DNA from: Erinaceus europaeus
Lineage: Eukaryota; Chordata; Mammalia; Eulipotyphla; Erinaceidae
Reading direction: 5' to 3'
Assembly: GCF_950295315.1 (NCBI RefSeq)
Contig: NW_026647561.1
Location: forward strand, 85,001 to 149,000
DNA: 64,000 bases
In this document: piece by piece, positions 34,626 to 48,452 of the stretch
Numbering within the stretch: the stretch's first letter is position 1
Layout of the letters: every line of letters starts with the position of its first letter
Translations under genes and position numbers: made by a program
The notes under the pieces: model-generated
Told to the model about the DNA's origin: nothing
The model's input: the letters and a program-made list of their open reading frames with translations, nothing else
The model's database searches: none

Positions 34626-36816
34626 TTTGACATAGACTCTGGCTCTGACACCAGCGGTCTCAAGTACCCCTAGATGGTACTCTGCCTCTACAAAACCAAT
34701 ACATTGAGCTATCCATGCATCCATCCATCCACCCATCAATCTATACATCCATCCATCCATCCATCCATGCATCCATCCATCCAGCCAGCCAGCCAGCCAT
34801 CCATCCATCCATCCATCCACCAGTCAACCAAGCTAAGTACAAAAGGAGATCTCTCCTTGAATGGTGAAGACAAACCAGGATGCATAGGTAGGTTGCAAAG
34901 GGGCGAGTTCGGCTGAATAGGGCAGAGGGGCTGAACCAGGGAATGTGTTGGGGGGTGTGGGTGTGGTGAGCTGGAGATCTGTGAGTTGGGTCACCTCTGG
35001 GGCAGGGAGGGGGTGGAAGGGGTTGCGAACAGCTGTCACTGGAGAACCATCACAAGTGCTGGAGCTGTTGAGCAGGGCACCCGCAAGAGAAGACAGACAA
35101 AGGAGAGAAGCAAAGTGCAGAGGAGAGGAGAGGGGAGAGGATGGTGAGGGCAGGAGAGGACAGGAGAGGACAGGAGAGGACAGGAGTGGAGGGGACCTGA
35201 GAAACCTACCTGGACAAAGGCAACATACAGACATCCAGGAGGGCAGGCAGGCATGCAGGCAGCTCTGGCCTGGGCTCCCTGGATCCCGGGCACAACTCCA
35301 CCTGTCTTCTCTTGGCTGCCAGCCCTTAGGTCCCTTGTCGGTCAGCACTGGCTTCCCATCCTTCCGTCCCTCTGTGTCAGGGCCCAGGCGTCTGGGCGCT
35401 GCTGGCTGACCGAGTGGCAGGGCAGTTGGGCTGCCCAGTGCCAGTGTGGCCAGCACAGAATGCCAGGGGCTAGGACATCACAGAGGGCTCCTGTGGTTGC
35501 TAGGCCACGGGGACCCCGCCCATCCAGTTGACCAGCAGCCATGACCCCCACTCTCAACTTGACCTTGAGGGGTGGTGGCCAGCCACCAGAGCCAGAGCCC
35601 CAGGCCAAAGCAGGTGCAGGTCAGCCGGGCCAAGGGGTTATGGGCAGATTGGTGTGTGTCTGGGCATGGGGCTGGCATCTGAGATCCAGGGCTGGGGACC
35701 AAGGTCCGCCAGGCCCCTGTCCCACCATTTGCACTGACACACAGTCTTGCTGACTGACTGACAGTCCCCGCCCCAGAGATACCCACACCAGGTCCCTGGG
35801 TGCCCTGAGCTGCCCCGGAGGATTGGTGGGTGCCTGCCTGGACACATGCCTCCGTAAGGGAGGCCTCTATTAATCCCATTGCCTACTGATAGCTGCCCTC
35901 CTGCCCCTCCTCTTCCTCCTGCTCCTCCTCCTCCTCCTCCTCTTCTTCCTCCTCCTCCTCCTCCTCCTCCTCCTCCTCCTCCACCTCCTCCTCCTTCTCT
36001 TCCTCATCCTCAGAAGGACTCACTCAGGGCCCTTGGTCTAGGCAAGCCAGGGCTGCTGCTCTGGCTGCTGCAGCTTCTATCCAGTGGGTGGGTGCAGGAA
36101 TCTGTTCCTGTCAATCCCTGGTTCCTGGGACCTTCCACGCCTCCAGCTCCCCCCACTCTCTACTCCAGACCCCTCCACAAGGATGCCCCCTTTCCCCTTG
36201 CCCTCTCTCCCCAGGCTCCCCAACTAACATCTACTGTGTGCCTCCCTGCACTACTTTACTGCCACCCTGCTTCTGCGCTTCAGCCCTGGGGGCCCAGAGC
36301 CAGCCCAGCTGCCATCTCACCGTCCAGCAGGGGGACCTGCCCTAACCCCCTGCCACCACACCCACACACACTGCCCTGCACACACTCACGGGCTCCCGTG
36401 CCTGCAGCCTGCCTCTGAAACAGTCTCCTTCTGCCCCCTAGCCCCCTTACAGCCTCTGCCACGGCCCCCCACAGACACCTGGGCATGAGCAGCACAGACA
36501 TGCAACAAGCTCCACTCGCCCCTACTCCATTTGCTCTATGGTTGGTCAAGAACCTTTTTTGCATGCTGTAGGGGAGGGAGTTGAGAAAGTCCAATGTCCT
36601 GGGGAGCAAGAACTGCAAACAGTCCATCTACAATGTAACATTTGCTTCTCAGGCCGCCCAATCCCTAGTGCGCTGTGCAGACTTTTGACTGGCAAAAACA
36701 CTCCATCTGAGAGTGAGATCTGGCTGGGCTAGTGGCTCTTTCTGTGGACTAGGACACAGAAAGACAGGGTTTTCAGGTTCAAAACCTGTACTTCCCAGAA
36801 GATGGTCATTCGCTAC

Positions 36817-36857
<41 letters not shown>

Positions 36858-38088
36858 TTTTTTATTTATTATTTTTCCCCCTGCCTGGGTAACCTGTCTG
36901 CTGCTTGTTTCTCAGTGGAAAAAGGGAAAGATCTTTTTTGGAGGGAAAAGGACCAAAATGCAGGCAGGTGGACTCCGTGGACGGTGGATGGGGAGTTTAC
37001 TCCTGCCCTGGCACTAGAGCCCCAGCTGCTGTTCCAGGTGCTCTCTGATACCAGAGATCTCCGTGTGTCGTGTCATGACACTGTCTCCAGGACTGACCCT
37101 CAGGATAAGGAGATTTTAAACGAGGCAGGTCATATTGCCTTCAAAAGTAAATCCAGGGAGGTTTGGCTGTATGTCAGAGGGTTAAGGCCTTGTGGCGCTC
37201 TCGAAAAGAGGGGACAGGTGGAAGGGTCTGGGGTCTGGTGCCCAGACCCCCACCTGCAGGGGAGTCGCTTTACAGGGTGTGAAGCTGGTCTTTAGGGGCT
37301 CTATCTTTCTCTCCCACTCTGTATTTCCCCTGCTCTCTCCTTTTCTCTGTGTCTGATGCAAGGTCAAAACAACAACAACAACCACAACAATAACCACCAC
37401 AGTGACCAAGCAACAAGGGCAGCGAAAGGGGAATAAAAGAGTGCAGGGGCTGTGGATTATTTGTGGCGCAGGCACTGAGCTGAGGCAATAACCCCTTGAG
37501 GCAATCAATCAATCAATCAACGAATAAGTAATACAGGTAACAGAGATGTATATGTCCCTGTGTGCTTCCAGTGTTAATGTAAATGCACTTTTGTTTATTT
37601 CTTCATTTATTTATTACCTTGCCACGAGAATTTCTTTTCATTGCTAAAAAAAAAGTGTCCCATCAAGGGTACCAGGTGGTGCCACACCCAGTTAAGCACT
37701 CATGTTACAATGCAGGGGGACTGGGCTTCAAGACCCTGGTCCCCACCTGCCGGGGAAAGTCTTTACAAGTGGTGCAGAAATGCTACAGGTGACTCTCTCT
37801 GTGTCACAAACTCTCTATCCCTCCCTTCCCTCTCAATTCCTGTCTATTTATTCCAGTAAATAATCAAGAAAATTGAAAGTAAAAAAAGAAAAAGGAAAAG
37901 GAAATATTCCACTACTTCAATGGGGCTACTCAGGACAATGCTTTCCTTGTTAAGATCCTCATAGCATAGCATATGCAGAAAGGCAAAGACGCCATGTATT
38001 TTTTAACCCAGTTTTTATATTTATTTATTTATTTATTTATTTATTAAGTGCTTATTCATTTTTGTTATTGATGAATTAATGTTTTACA
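34626..38088 (+). repeat. Unit 11 (3463 bp), near-twin of unit 14
   Basis: AGCC x4, A-run 35 (36821-36855), TTTA x6. CTCF-like core 36324-36336, SINE-2 37174-37438, SINE-3 37671-37906. Shares with unit 14 alone ACATTTGCTTCTC (others ACATTTGGTTCTC), CCAGTGTTAATG and GCCGGGGAAAGT. The CCTCTTCCTCCTGC and CAGAAGGACTC variants are shared with units 14 and 1. Confidence 0.95.
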
Positions 38089-41000
38089 TTTGACATAGAC
38101 TCTGGCTCTGACACCAGCGGTCTCAAGTACCCCTAGATGGTACTCTGCCTCTACAAAACCAATACATTGAGCTATCCATGCATCCATCCATCCACCCATC
38201 AATCTATACATCCATCCATCCATCCATCCATGCATCCATCCATCCAGCCAGCCAGCCAGCCATCCATCCATCCATCCATCCATCCATCCATCCACCAGTC
38301 AACCAAGCTAAGTACAAAAGGAGATCTCTCCTTGAATGGTGAAGACAAACCAGGATGCATAGGTAGGTTGCAAAGGGGCGAGTTCGGCTGAATAGGGCAG
38401 AGGGGCTGAACCAGGGAATGTGTTGGGGGGTGTGGGTGTGGTGAGCTGGAGATCTGTGAGTTGGGTCACCTCTGGGGCAGGGAGGGGGTGGAAGGGGTTG
38501 CGAACAGCTGTCACTGGAGAACCATCACAAGTGCTGGAGCTGTTGAGCAGGGCACCCGCAAGAGAAGACAGACAAAGGAGAGAAGCAAAGTGCAGAGGAG
38601 AGGAGAGGGGAGAGGATGGTGAGGGCAGGAGAGGACAGGAGAGGACAGGAGAGGACAGGAGTGGAGGGGACCTGAGAAACCTACCTGGACAAAGGCAACA
38701 TACAGACATCCAGGAGGGCAGGCAGGCATGCAGGCAGCTCTGGCCTGGGCTCCCTGGATCCCAGGCACAACTCCACCTGTCTTCTCTTGGCTGCCAGCCC
38801 TTAGGTCCCTTGTCGGTCAGCACTGGCTTCCCATCCTTCCGTCCCTCTGTGTCAGGGCCCAGGCGTCTGGGCGCTGCTGGCTGACCGAGTGGCAGGGCAG
38901 TTGGGCTGCCCAGTGCCAGTGTGGCCAGCACAGAATGCCAGGGGCTAGGACATCACAGAGGGCTCCTGTGGTTGCTAGGCCACGGGGACCCCGCCCATCC
39001 AGTTGACCAGCAGCCATGACCCCCACTCTCAACTTGACCTTGAGGGGTGGTGGCCAGCCACCAGAGCCAGAGCCCCAGGCCAAAGCAGGTGCAGGTCAGC
39101 CGGGCCAAGGGGTTATGGGCAGATTGGTGTGTGTCTGGGCATGGGGCTGGCATCTGAGATCCAGGGCTGGGGACCAAGGTCCGCCAGGCCCCTGTCCCAC
39201 CATTTGCACTGACACACAGTCTTGCTGACTGACTGACAGTCCCCGCCCCAGAGATACCCACACCAGGTCCCTGGGTGCCCTGAGCTGCCCCGGAGGATTG
39301 GTGGGTGCCTGCCTGGACACATGCCTCCGTAAGGGAGGCCTCTATTAATCCCATTGCCTACTGATAGCTGCCCTCCTGCCCCTCCTCCTCCTCCTGCTCC
39401 TCCTCCTCCTCCTCCTCTTCTTCCTCCTCCTCCTCCTCCTCCTCCTCCTCCTCCTCCACCTCCTCCTCCTTCTCTTCCTCATCCTCAGAGGGACTCACTC
39501 AGGGCCCTTGGTCTAGGCAAGCCAGGGCTGCTGCTCTGGCTGCTGCAGCTTCTATCCAGTGGGTGGGTGCAGGAATCTGTTCCTGTCAATCCCTGGTTCC
39601 TGGGACCTTCCACGCCTCCAGCTCCCCCCACTCTCTACTCCAGACCCCTCCACAAGGATGCCCCCTTTCCCCTTGCCCTCTCTCCCCAGGCTCCCCAACT
39701 AACATCTACTGTGTGCCTCCCTGCACTACTTTACTGCCACCCTGCTTCTGCGCTTCAGCCCTGGGGGCCCAGAGCCAGCCCAGCTGCCATCTCACCGTCC
39801 AGCAGGGGGACCTGCCCTAACCCCCTGCCACCACACCCACACACACTGCCCTGCACACACTCACGGGCTCCCGTGCCTGCAGCCTGCCTCTGAAACAGTC
39901 TCCTTCTGCCCCCTAGCCCCCTTACAGCCTCTGCCACGGCCCCCCACAGACACCTGGGCATGAGCAGCACAGACATGCAACAAGCTCCACTCGCCCCTAC
40001 TCCATTTGCTCTATGGTTGGTCAAGAACCTTTTTTGCATGCTGTAGGGGAGGGAGTTGAGAAAGTCCAATGTCCTGGGGAGCAAGAACTGCAAACAGTCC
40101 ATCTACAATGTAACATTTGGTTCTCAGGCCGCCCAATCCCTAGTGCGCTGTGCAGACTTTTGACTGGCAAAAACACTCCATCTGAGAGTGAGATCTGGCT
40201 GGGCTAGTGGCTCTTTCTGTGGACTAGGACACAGAAAGACAGGGTTTTCAGGTTCAAAACCTGTACTTCCCAGAAGATGGTCATTCGCTACGGGTAAAAA
40301 AAAAAAAAAAAAAAAAAAAAAGGTTTTTTATTTATTATTTTTCCCCCTGCCTGGGTAACCTGTCTGCTGCTTGTTTCTCAGTGGAAAAAGGGAAAGATCT
40401 TTTTTGGAGGGAAAAGGACCAAAATGCAGGCAGGTGGACTCCGTGGACGGTGGATGGGGAGTTTACTCCTGCCCTGGCACTAGAGCCCCAGCTGCTGTTC
40501 CAGGTGCTCTCTGATACCAGAGATCTCTGTGTGTCGTGTCATGACACTGTCTCCAGGACTGACCCTCAGGATAAGGAGATTTTAAACGAGGCAGGTCATA
40601 TTGCCTTCAAAAGTAAATCCAGGGAGGTTTGGCTGTATGTCAGAGGGTTAAGGCCTTGTGGCGCTCTCGAAAAGAGGGGACAGGTGGAAGGGTCTGGGGT
40701 CTGGTGCCCAGACCCCCACCTGCAGGGGAGTCGCTTTACAGGGTGTGAAGCTGGTCTTTAGGGGCTCTATCTTTCTCTCCCACTCTGTATTTCCCCTGCT
40801 CTCTCCTTTTCTCTGTGTCTGATGCAAGGTCAAAACAACAACAACAACCACAACAATAACCACCACAGTGACCAAGCAACAAGGGCAGCGAAAGGGGAAT
40901 AAAAGAGTGCAGGGGCTGTGGATTATTTGTGGCGCAGGCACTGAGATGAGGCAATAACCCCTTGAGGCAATCAATCAATCAATCAACGAATAAGTAATAC

Positions 41001-41546
41001 AGGTAACAGAGATGTATATGTCCCTGTGTGCTTCCAGAGTTAATGTAAATGCACTTTTGTTTATTTCTTCATTTATTTATTACCTTGCCACGAGAATTTC
41101 TTTTCATTGCTAAAAAAAAAGTGTCCCATCAAGGGTACCAGGTGGTGCCACACCCAGTTAAGCACTCATGTTACAATGCAGGGGGACTGGGCTTCAAGAC
41201 CCTGGTCCCCACCTGCCGGGGGAAGTCTTTACAAGTGGTGCAGAAATGCTACAGGTGACTCTCTCTGTGTCACAAACTCTCTATCCCTCCCTTCCCTCTC
41301 AATTCCTGTCTATTTATTCCAGTAAATAATCAAGAAAATTGAAAGTAAAAAAAGAAAAAGGAAAAGGAAATATTCCACTACTTCAATGGGGCTACTCAGG
41401 ACAATGCTTTCCTTGTTAAGATCCTCATAGCATAGCATATGCAGAAAGGCAAAGACGCCATGTATTTTTTAACCCAGTTTTTATATTTATTTATTTATTT
41501 ATTAAGTGCTTATTCATTTTTGTTATTGATGAATTAATGTTTTACA
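38089..41546 (+). repeat. Unit 12 (3458 bp), near-twin of unit 15
   Basis: AGCC x4, A-run 26 (40296-40321), TTTA x4. CTCF-like core 39799-39811, SINE-2 40640-40904, SINE-3 41137-41372. Shares with unit 15 alone GGATCCCAGGCAC near 38758 (others GGATCCCGGGCAC) and ACTGAGATGAGG near 40945. The GATCTCTGTGTG form is shared with units 13 and 15. Confidence 0.95.
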
Positions 41547-44500
41547 TTTGACATAGACTCTGGCTCTGACACCAGCGGTCTCAAGTACCCCTAGATGGTA
41601 CTCTGCCTCTACAAAACCAATACATTGAGCTATCCATGCATCCATCCATCCACCCATCAATCTATACATCCATCCATCCATCCATCCATGCATCCATCCA
41701 TCCAGCCAGCCAGCCATCCATCCATCCATCCATCCATCCATCCATCCATCCATCCATCCATCCACCAGTCAACCAAGCTAAGTACAAAAGGAGATCTCTC
41801 CTTGAATGGTGAAGACAAACCAGGATGCATAGGTAGGTTGCAAAGGGGCGAGTTCGGCTGAATAGGGCAGAGGGGCTGAACCAGGGAATGTGTTGGGGGG
41901 TGTGGGTGTGGTGAGCTGGAGATCTGTGAGTTGGGTCACCTCTGGGGCAGGGAGGGGGTGGAAGGGGTTGCGAACAGCTGTCACTGGAGAACCATCACAA
42001 GTGCTGGAGCTGTTGAGCAGGGCACCCGCAAGAGAAGACAGACAAAGGAGAGAAGCAAAGTGCAGAGGAGAGGAGAGGGGAGAGGATGGTGAGGGCAGGA
42101 GAGGACAGGAGAGGACAGGAGAGGACAGGAGTGGAGGGGACCTGAGAAACCTACCTGGACAAAGGCAACATACAGACATCCAGGAGGGCAGGCAGGCATG
42201 CAGGCAGCTCTGGCCTGGGCTCCCTGGATCCCGGGCACAACTCCACCTGTCTTCTCTTGGCTGCCAGCCCTTAGGTCCCTTGTCGGTCAGCACTGGCTTC
42301 CCATCCTTCCGTCCCTCTGTGTCAGGGCCCAGGCGTCTGGGCGCTGCTGGCTGACCGAGTGGCAGGGCAGTTGGGCTGCCCAGTGCCAGTGTGGCCAGCA
42401 CAGAATGCCAGGGGCTAGGACATCACAGAGGGCTCCTGTGGTTGCTAGGCCACGGGGACCCCGCCCATCCAGTTGACCAGCAGCCATGACCCCCACTCTC
42501 AACTTGACCTTGACGGGTGGTGGCCAGCCACCAGAGCCAGAGCCCCAGGCCAAAGCAGGTGCAGGTCAGCCGGGCCAAGGGGTTATGGGCAGATTGGTGT
42601 GTGTCTGGGCATGGGGCTGGCATCTGAGATCCAGGGCTGGGGACCAAGGTCCGCCAGGCCCCTGTCCCACCATTTGCACTGACACACAGTCTTGCTGACT
42701 GACTGACAGTCCCCGCCCCAGAGATACCCACACCAGGTCCCTGGGTGCCCTGAGCTGCCCCGGAGGATTGGTGGGTGCCTGCCTGGACACATGCCTCCGT
42801 AAGGGAGGCCTCTATTAATCCCATTGCCTACTGATAGCTGCCCTCCTGCCCCTCCTCCTCCTCCTCCTCCTCTTCTTCCTCCTCCTCCTCCTCCTCCTCC
42901 TCCTCCACCTCCTCCTCCTTCTCTTCCTCATCCTCAGAGGGACTCACTCAGGGCCCTTGGTCTAGGCAAGCCAGGGCTGCTGCTCTGGCTGCTGCAGCTT
43001 CTATCCAGTGGGTGGGTGCAGGAATCTGTTCCTGTCAATCCCTGGTTCCTGGGACCTTCCACGCCTCCAGCTCCCCCCACTCTCTACTCCAGACCCCTCC
43101 ACAAGGATGCCCCCTTTCCCCTTGCCCTCTCTCCCCAGGCTCCCCAACTAACATCTACTGTGTGCCTCCCTCCACTACTTTACTGCCACCCTGCTTCTGC
43201 GCTTCAGCCCTGGGGGCCCAGAGCCAGCCCAGCTGCCATCTCACTGTCCAGCAGGGGGACCTGCCCTAACCCCCTGCCACCACACCCACACACACTGCCC
43301 TGCACACACTCACGGGCTCCCGTGCCTGCAGCCTGCCTCTGAAACAGTCTCCTTCTGCCCCCTAGCCCCCTTACAGCCTCTGCCACGGCCCCCCACAGAC
43401 ACCTGGGCATGAGCAGCACAGACATGCAACAAGCTCCACTCGCCCCTACTCCATTTGCTCTATGGTTGGTCAAGAACCTTTTTTGCATGCTGTAGGGGAG
43501 GGAGTTGAGAAAGTCCAATGTCCTGGGGAGCAAGAACTGCAAACAGTCCATCTACAATGTAACATTTGGTTCTCAGGCCGCCCAATCCCTAGTGCGCTGT
43601 GCAGACTTTTGACTGGCAAAAACACTCCATCTGAGAGTGAGATCTGGCTGGGCTAGTGGCTCTTTCTGTGGACTAGGACACAGAAAGACAGGGTTTTCAG
43701 GTTCAAAACCTGTACTTCCCAGAAGATGGTCATTCGCTACGGGTAAAAAAAAAAAAAAAAAAGGTTTTTTATTTATTATTTTTCCCCCTGCCTGGGTAAC
43801 CTGTCTGCTGCTTGTTTCTCAGTGGAAAAAGGGAAAGATCTTTTTTGGAGGGAAAAGGACCAAAATGCAGGCAGGTGGACTCCGTGGACGGTGGATGGGG
43901 AGTTTACTCCTGCCCTGGCACTAGAGCCCCAGCTGCTGTTCCAGGTGCTCTCTGATACCAGAGATCTCTGTGTGTCGTGTCATGACACTGTCTCCAGGAC
44001 TGACCCTCAGGATAAGGAGATTTTAAACGAGGCAGGTCATATTGCCTTCAAAAGTAAATCCAGGGAGGTTTGGCTGTATGTCAGAGGGTTAAGGCCTTGT
44101 GGCGCTCTCGAAAAGAGGGGACAGGTGGAAGGGTCTGGGGTCTGGTGCCCAGACCCCCACCTGCAGGGGAGTCGCTTTACAGGGTGTGAAGCTGGTCTTT
44201 AGGGGCTCTATCTTTCTCTCCCACTCTGTATTTCCCCTGCTCTCTCCTTTTCTCTGTGTCTGATGCAAGGTCAAAACAACAACAACAACCACAACAATAA
44301 CCACCACAGTGACCAAGCAACAAGGGCAGCGAAAGGGGAATAAAAGAGTGCAGGGGCTGTGGATTATTTGTGGCGCAGGCACTGAGCTGAGGCAATAACC
44401 CCTTGAGGCAATCAATCAATCAATCAACGAATAAGTAATACAGGTAACAGAGATGTATATGTCCCTGTGTGCTTCCAGAGTTAATGTAAATGCACTTTTG

Positions 44501-44987
44501 TTTATTTCTTCATTTATTTATTACCTTGCCACGAGAATTTCTTTTCATTGCTAAAAAAAAAGTGTCCCATCAAGGGTACCAGGTGGTGCCACACCCAGTT
44601 AAGCACTCATGTTACAATGCATGGGGACTGGGCTTCAAGACCCTGGTCCCCACCTGCCGGGGGAAGTCTTTACAAGTGGTGCAGAAATGCTACAGGTGAC
44701 TCTCTCTGTTTCACAAACTCTCTATCCCTCCCTTCCCTCTCAATTCCTGTCTATTTATTCCAGTAAATAATCAAGAAAATTGAAAGTAAAAAAAGAAAAA
44801 GGAAAAGGAAATATTCCACTACTTCAATGGGGCTACTCAGGACAATGCTTTCCTTGTTAAGATCCTCATAGCATAGCATATGCAGAAAGGCAAAGACGCC
44901 ATGTATTTTTTAACCCAGTTTTTATATTTATTTATTTATTTATTAAGTGCTTATTCATTTTTGTTATTGATGAATTAATGTTTTACA
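41547..44987 (+). repeat. Unit 13 (3441 bp), near-twin of unit 16 in its first part
   Basis: AGCC x3, A-run 18 (43745-43762), TTTA x4. CTCF-like core 43248-43260, SINE-2 44081-44345, SINE-3 44578-44813. Its CCT tract lacks the GCTCCTCCTC segment, giving the shortest form, shared with unit 16. Also shared with 16: TTGACGGGTGG and CCTCCCTCCACTAC. Private in SINE-3: AATGCATGGGG near 44619 and CTCTGTTTCAC near 44706. Confidence 0.95.
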
Positions 44988-47178
44988 TTTGACATAGACT
45001 CTGGCTCTGACACCAGCGGTCTCAAGTACCCCTAGATGGTACTCTGCCTCTACAAAACCAATACATTGAGCTATCCATGCATCCATCCATCCACCCATCA
45101 ATCTATACATCCATCCATCCATCCATCCATGCATCCATCCATCCAGCCAGCCAGCCAGCCATCCATCCATCCATCCATCCACCAGTCAACCAAGCTAAGT
45201 ACAAAAGGAGATCTCTCCTTGAATGGTGAAGACAAACCAGGATGCATAGGTAGGTTGCAAAGGGGCGAGTTCGGCTGAATAGGGCAGAGGGGCTGAACCA
45301 GGGAATGTGTTGGGGGGTGTGGGTGTGGTGAGCTGGAGATCTGTGAGTTGGGTCACCTCTGGGGCAGGGAGGGGGTGGAAGGGGTTGCGAACAGCTGTCA
45401 CTGGAGAACCATCACAAGTGCTGGAGCTGTTGAGCAGGGCACCCGCAAGAGAAGACAGACAAAGGAGAGAAGCAAAGTGCAGAGGAGAGGAGAGGGGAGA
45501 GGATGGTGAGGGCAGGAGAGGACAGGAGAGGACAGGAGAGGACAGGAGTGGAGGGGACCTGAGAAACCTACCTGGACAAAGGCAACATACAGACATCCAG
45601 GAGGGCAGGCAGGCATGCAGGCAGCTCTGGCCTGGGCTCCCTGGATCCCGGGCACAACTCCACCTGTCTTCTCTTGGCTGCCAGCCCTTAGGTCCCTTGT
45701 CGGTCAGCACTGGCTTCCCATCCTTCCGTCCCTCTGTGTCAGGGCCCAGGCGTCTGGGCGCTGCTGGCTGACCGAGTGGCAGGGCAGTTGGGCTGCCCAG
45801 TGCCAGTGTGGCCAGCACAGAATGCCAGGGGCTAGGACATCACAGAGGGCTCCTGTGGTTGCTAGGCCACGGGGACCCCGCCCATCCAGTTGACCAGCAG
45901 CCATGACCCCCACTCTCAACTTGACCTTGAGGGGTGGTGGCCAGCCACCAGAGCCAGAGCCCCAGGCCAAAGCAGGTGCAGGTCAGCCGGGCCAAGGGGT
46001 TATGGGCAGATTGGTGTGTGTCTGGGCATGGGGCTGGCATCTGAGATCCAGGGCTGGGGACCAAGGTCCGCCAGGCCCCTGTCCCACCATTTGCACTGAC
46101 ACACAGTCTTGCTGACTGACTGACAGTCCCCGCCCCAGAGATACCCACACCAGGTCCCTGGGTGCCCTGAGCTGCCCCGGAGGATTGGTGGGTGCCTGCC
46201 TGGACACATGCCTCCGTAAGGGAGGCCTCTATTAATCCCATTGCCTACTGATAGCTGCCCTCCTGCCCCTCCTCTTCCTCCTGCTCCTCCTCCTCCTCCT
46301 CCTCTTCTTCCTCCTCCTCCTCCTCCTCCTCCTCCTCCTCCTCCACCTCCTCCTCCTTCTCTTCCTCATCCTCAGAAGGACTCACTCAGGGCCCTTGGTC
46401 TAGGCAAGCCAGGGCTGCTGCTCTGGCTGCTGCAGCTTCTATCCAGTGGGTGGGTGCAGGAATCTGTTCCTGTCAATCCCTGGTTCCTGGGACCTTCCAC
46501 GCCTCCAGCTCCCCCCACTCTCTACTCCAGACCCCTCCACAAGGATGCCCCCTTTCCCCTTGCCCTCTCTCCCCAGGCTCCCCAACTAACATCTACTGTG
46601 TGCCTCCCTGCACTACTTTACTGCCACCCTGCTTCTGCGCTTCAGCCCTGGGGGCCCAGAGCCAGCCCAGCTGCCATCTCACCGTCCAGCAGGGGGACCT
46701 GCCCTAACCCCCTGCCACCACACCCACACACACTGCCCTGCACACACTCACGGGCTCCCGTGCCTGCAGCCTGCCTCTGAAACAGTCTCCTTCTGCCCCC
46801 TAGCCCCCTTACAGCCTCTGCCACGGCCCCCCACAGACACCTGGGCATGAGCAGCACAGACATGCAACAAGCTCCACTCGCCCCTACTCCATTTGCTCTA
46901 TGGTTGGTCAAGAACCTTTTTTGCATGCTGTAGGGGAGGGAGTTGAGAAAGTCCAATGTCCTGGGGAGCAAGAACTGCAAACAGTCCATCTACAATGTAA
47001 CATTTGCTTCTCAGGCCGCCCAATCCCTAGTGCGCTGTGCAGACTTTTGACTGGCAAAAACACTCCATCTGAGAGTGAGATCTGGCTGGGCTAGTGGCTC
47101 TTTCTGTGGACTAGGACACAGAAAGACAGGGTTTTCAGGTTCAAAACCTGTACTTCCCAGAAGATGGTCATTCGCTAC

Positions 47179-47221
<43 letters not shown>

Positions 47222-48452
47222 TTTTTTATTTATTATTTTTCCCCCTGCCTGGGTAACCTGTCTGCTGCTTGTTTCTCAGTGGAAAAAGGGAAAGATCTTT
47301 TTTGGAGGGAAAAGGACCAAAATGCAGGCAGGTGGACTCCGTGGACGGTGGATGGGGAGTTTACTCCTGCCCTGGCACTAGAGCCCCAGCTGCTGTTCCA
47401 GGTGCTCTCTGATACCAGAGATCTCCGTGTGTCGTGTCATGACACTGTCTCCAGGACTGACCCTCAGGATAAGGAGATTTTAAACGAGGCAGGTCATATT
47501 GCCTTCAAAAGTAAATCCAGGGAGGTTTGGCTGTATGTCAGAGGGTTAAGGCCTTGTGGCGCTCTCGAAAAGAGGGGACAGGTGGAAGGGTCTGGGGTCT
47601 GGTGCCCAGACCCCCACCTGCAGGGGAGTCGCTTTACAGGGTGTGAAGCTGGTCTTTAGGGGCTCTATCTTTCTCTCCCACTCTGTATTTCCCCTGCTCT
47701 CTCCTTTTCTCTGTGTCTGATGCAAGGTCAAAACAACAACAACAACCACAACAATAACCACCACAGTGACCAAGCAACAAGGGCAGCGAAAGGGGAATAA
47801 AAGAGTGCAGGGGCTGTGGATTATTTGTGGCGCAGGCACTGAGCTGAGGCAATAACCCCTTGAGGCAATCAATCAATCAATCAACGAATAAGTAATACAG
47901 GTAACAGAGATGTATATGTCCCTGTGTGCTTCCAGTGTTAATGTAAATGCACTTTTGTTTATTTCTTCATTTATTTATTACCTTGCCACGAGAATTTCTT
48001 TTCATTGCTAAAAAAAAAGTGTCCCATCAAGGGTACCAGGTGGTGCCACACCCAGTTAAGCACTCATGTTACAATGCAGGGGGACTGGGCTTCAAGACCC
48101 TGGTCCCCACCTGCCGGGGAAAGTCTTTACAAGTGGTGCAGAAATGCTACAGGTGACTCTCTCTGTGTCACAAACTCTCTATCCCTCCCTTCCCTCTCAA
48201 TTCCTGTCTATTTATTCCAGTAAATAATCAAGAAAATTGAAAGTAAAAAAAGAAAAAGGAAAAGGAAATATTCCACTACTTCAATGGGGCTACTCAGGAC
48301 AATGCTTTCCTTGTTAAGATCCTCATAGCATAGCATATGCAGAAAGGCAAAGACGCCATGTATTTTTTAACCCAGTTTTTATATTTATTTATTTATTTAT
48401 TTATTTATTAAGTGCTTATTCATTTTTGTTATTGATGAATTAATGTTTTACA
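44988..48452 (+). repeat. Unit 14 (3465 bp), near-twin of unit 11
   Basis: AGCC x4, A-run 37 (47183-47219), the longest in the window, TTTA x6. CTCF-like core 46686-46698, SINE-2 47538-47802, SINE-3 48035-48270. It carries every unit-11 marker. The 2-bp length difference from unit 11 is accounted for by the A-run. Confidence 0.95.
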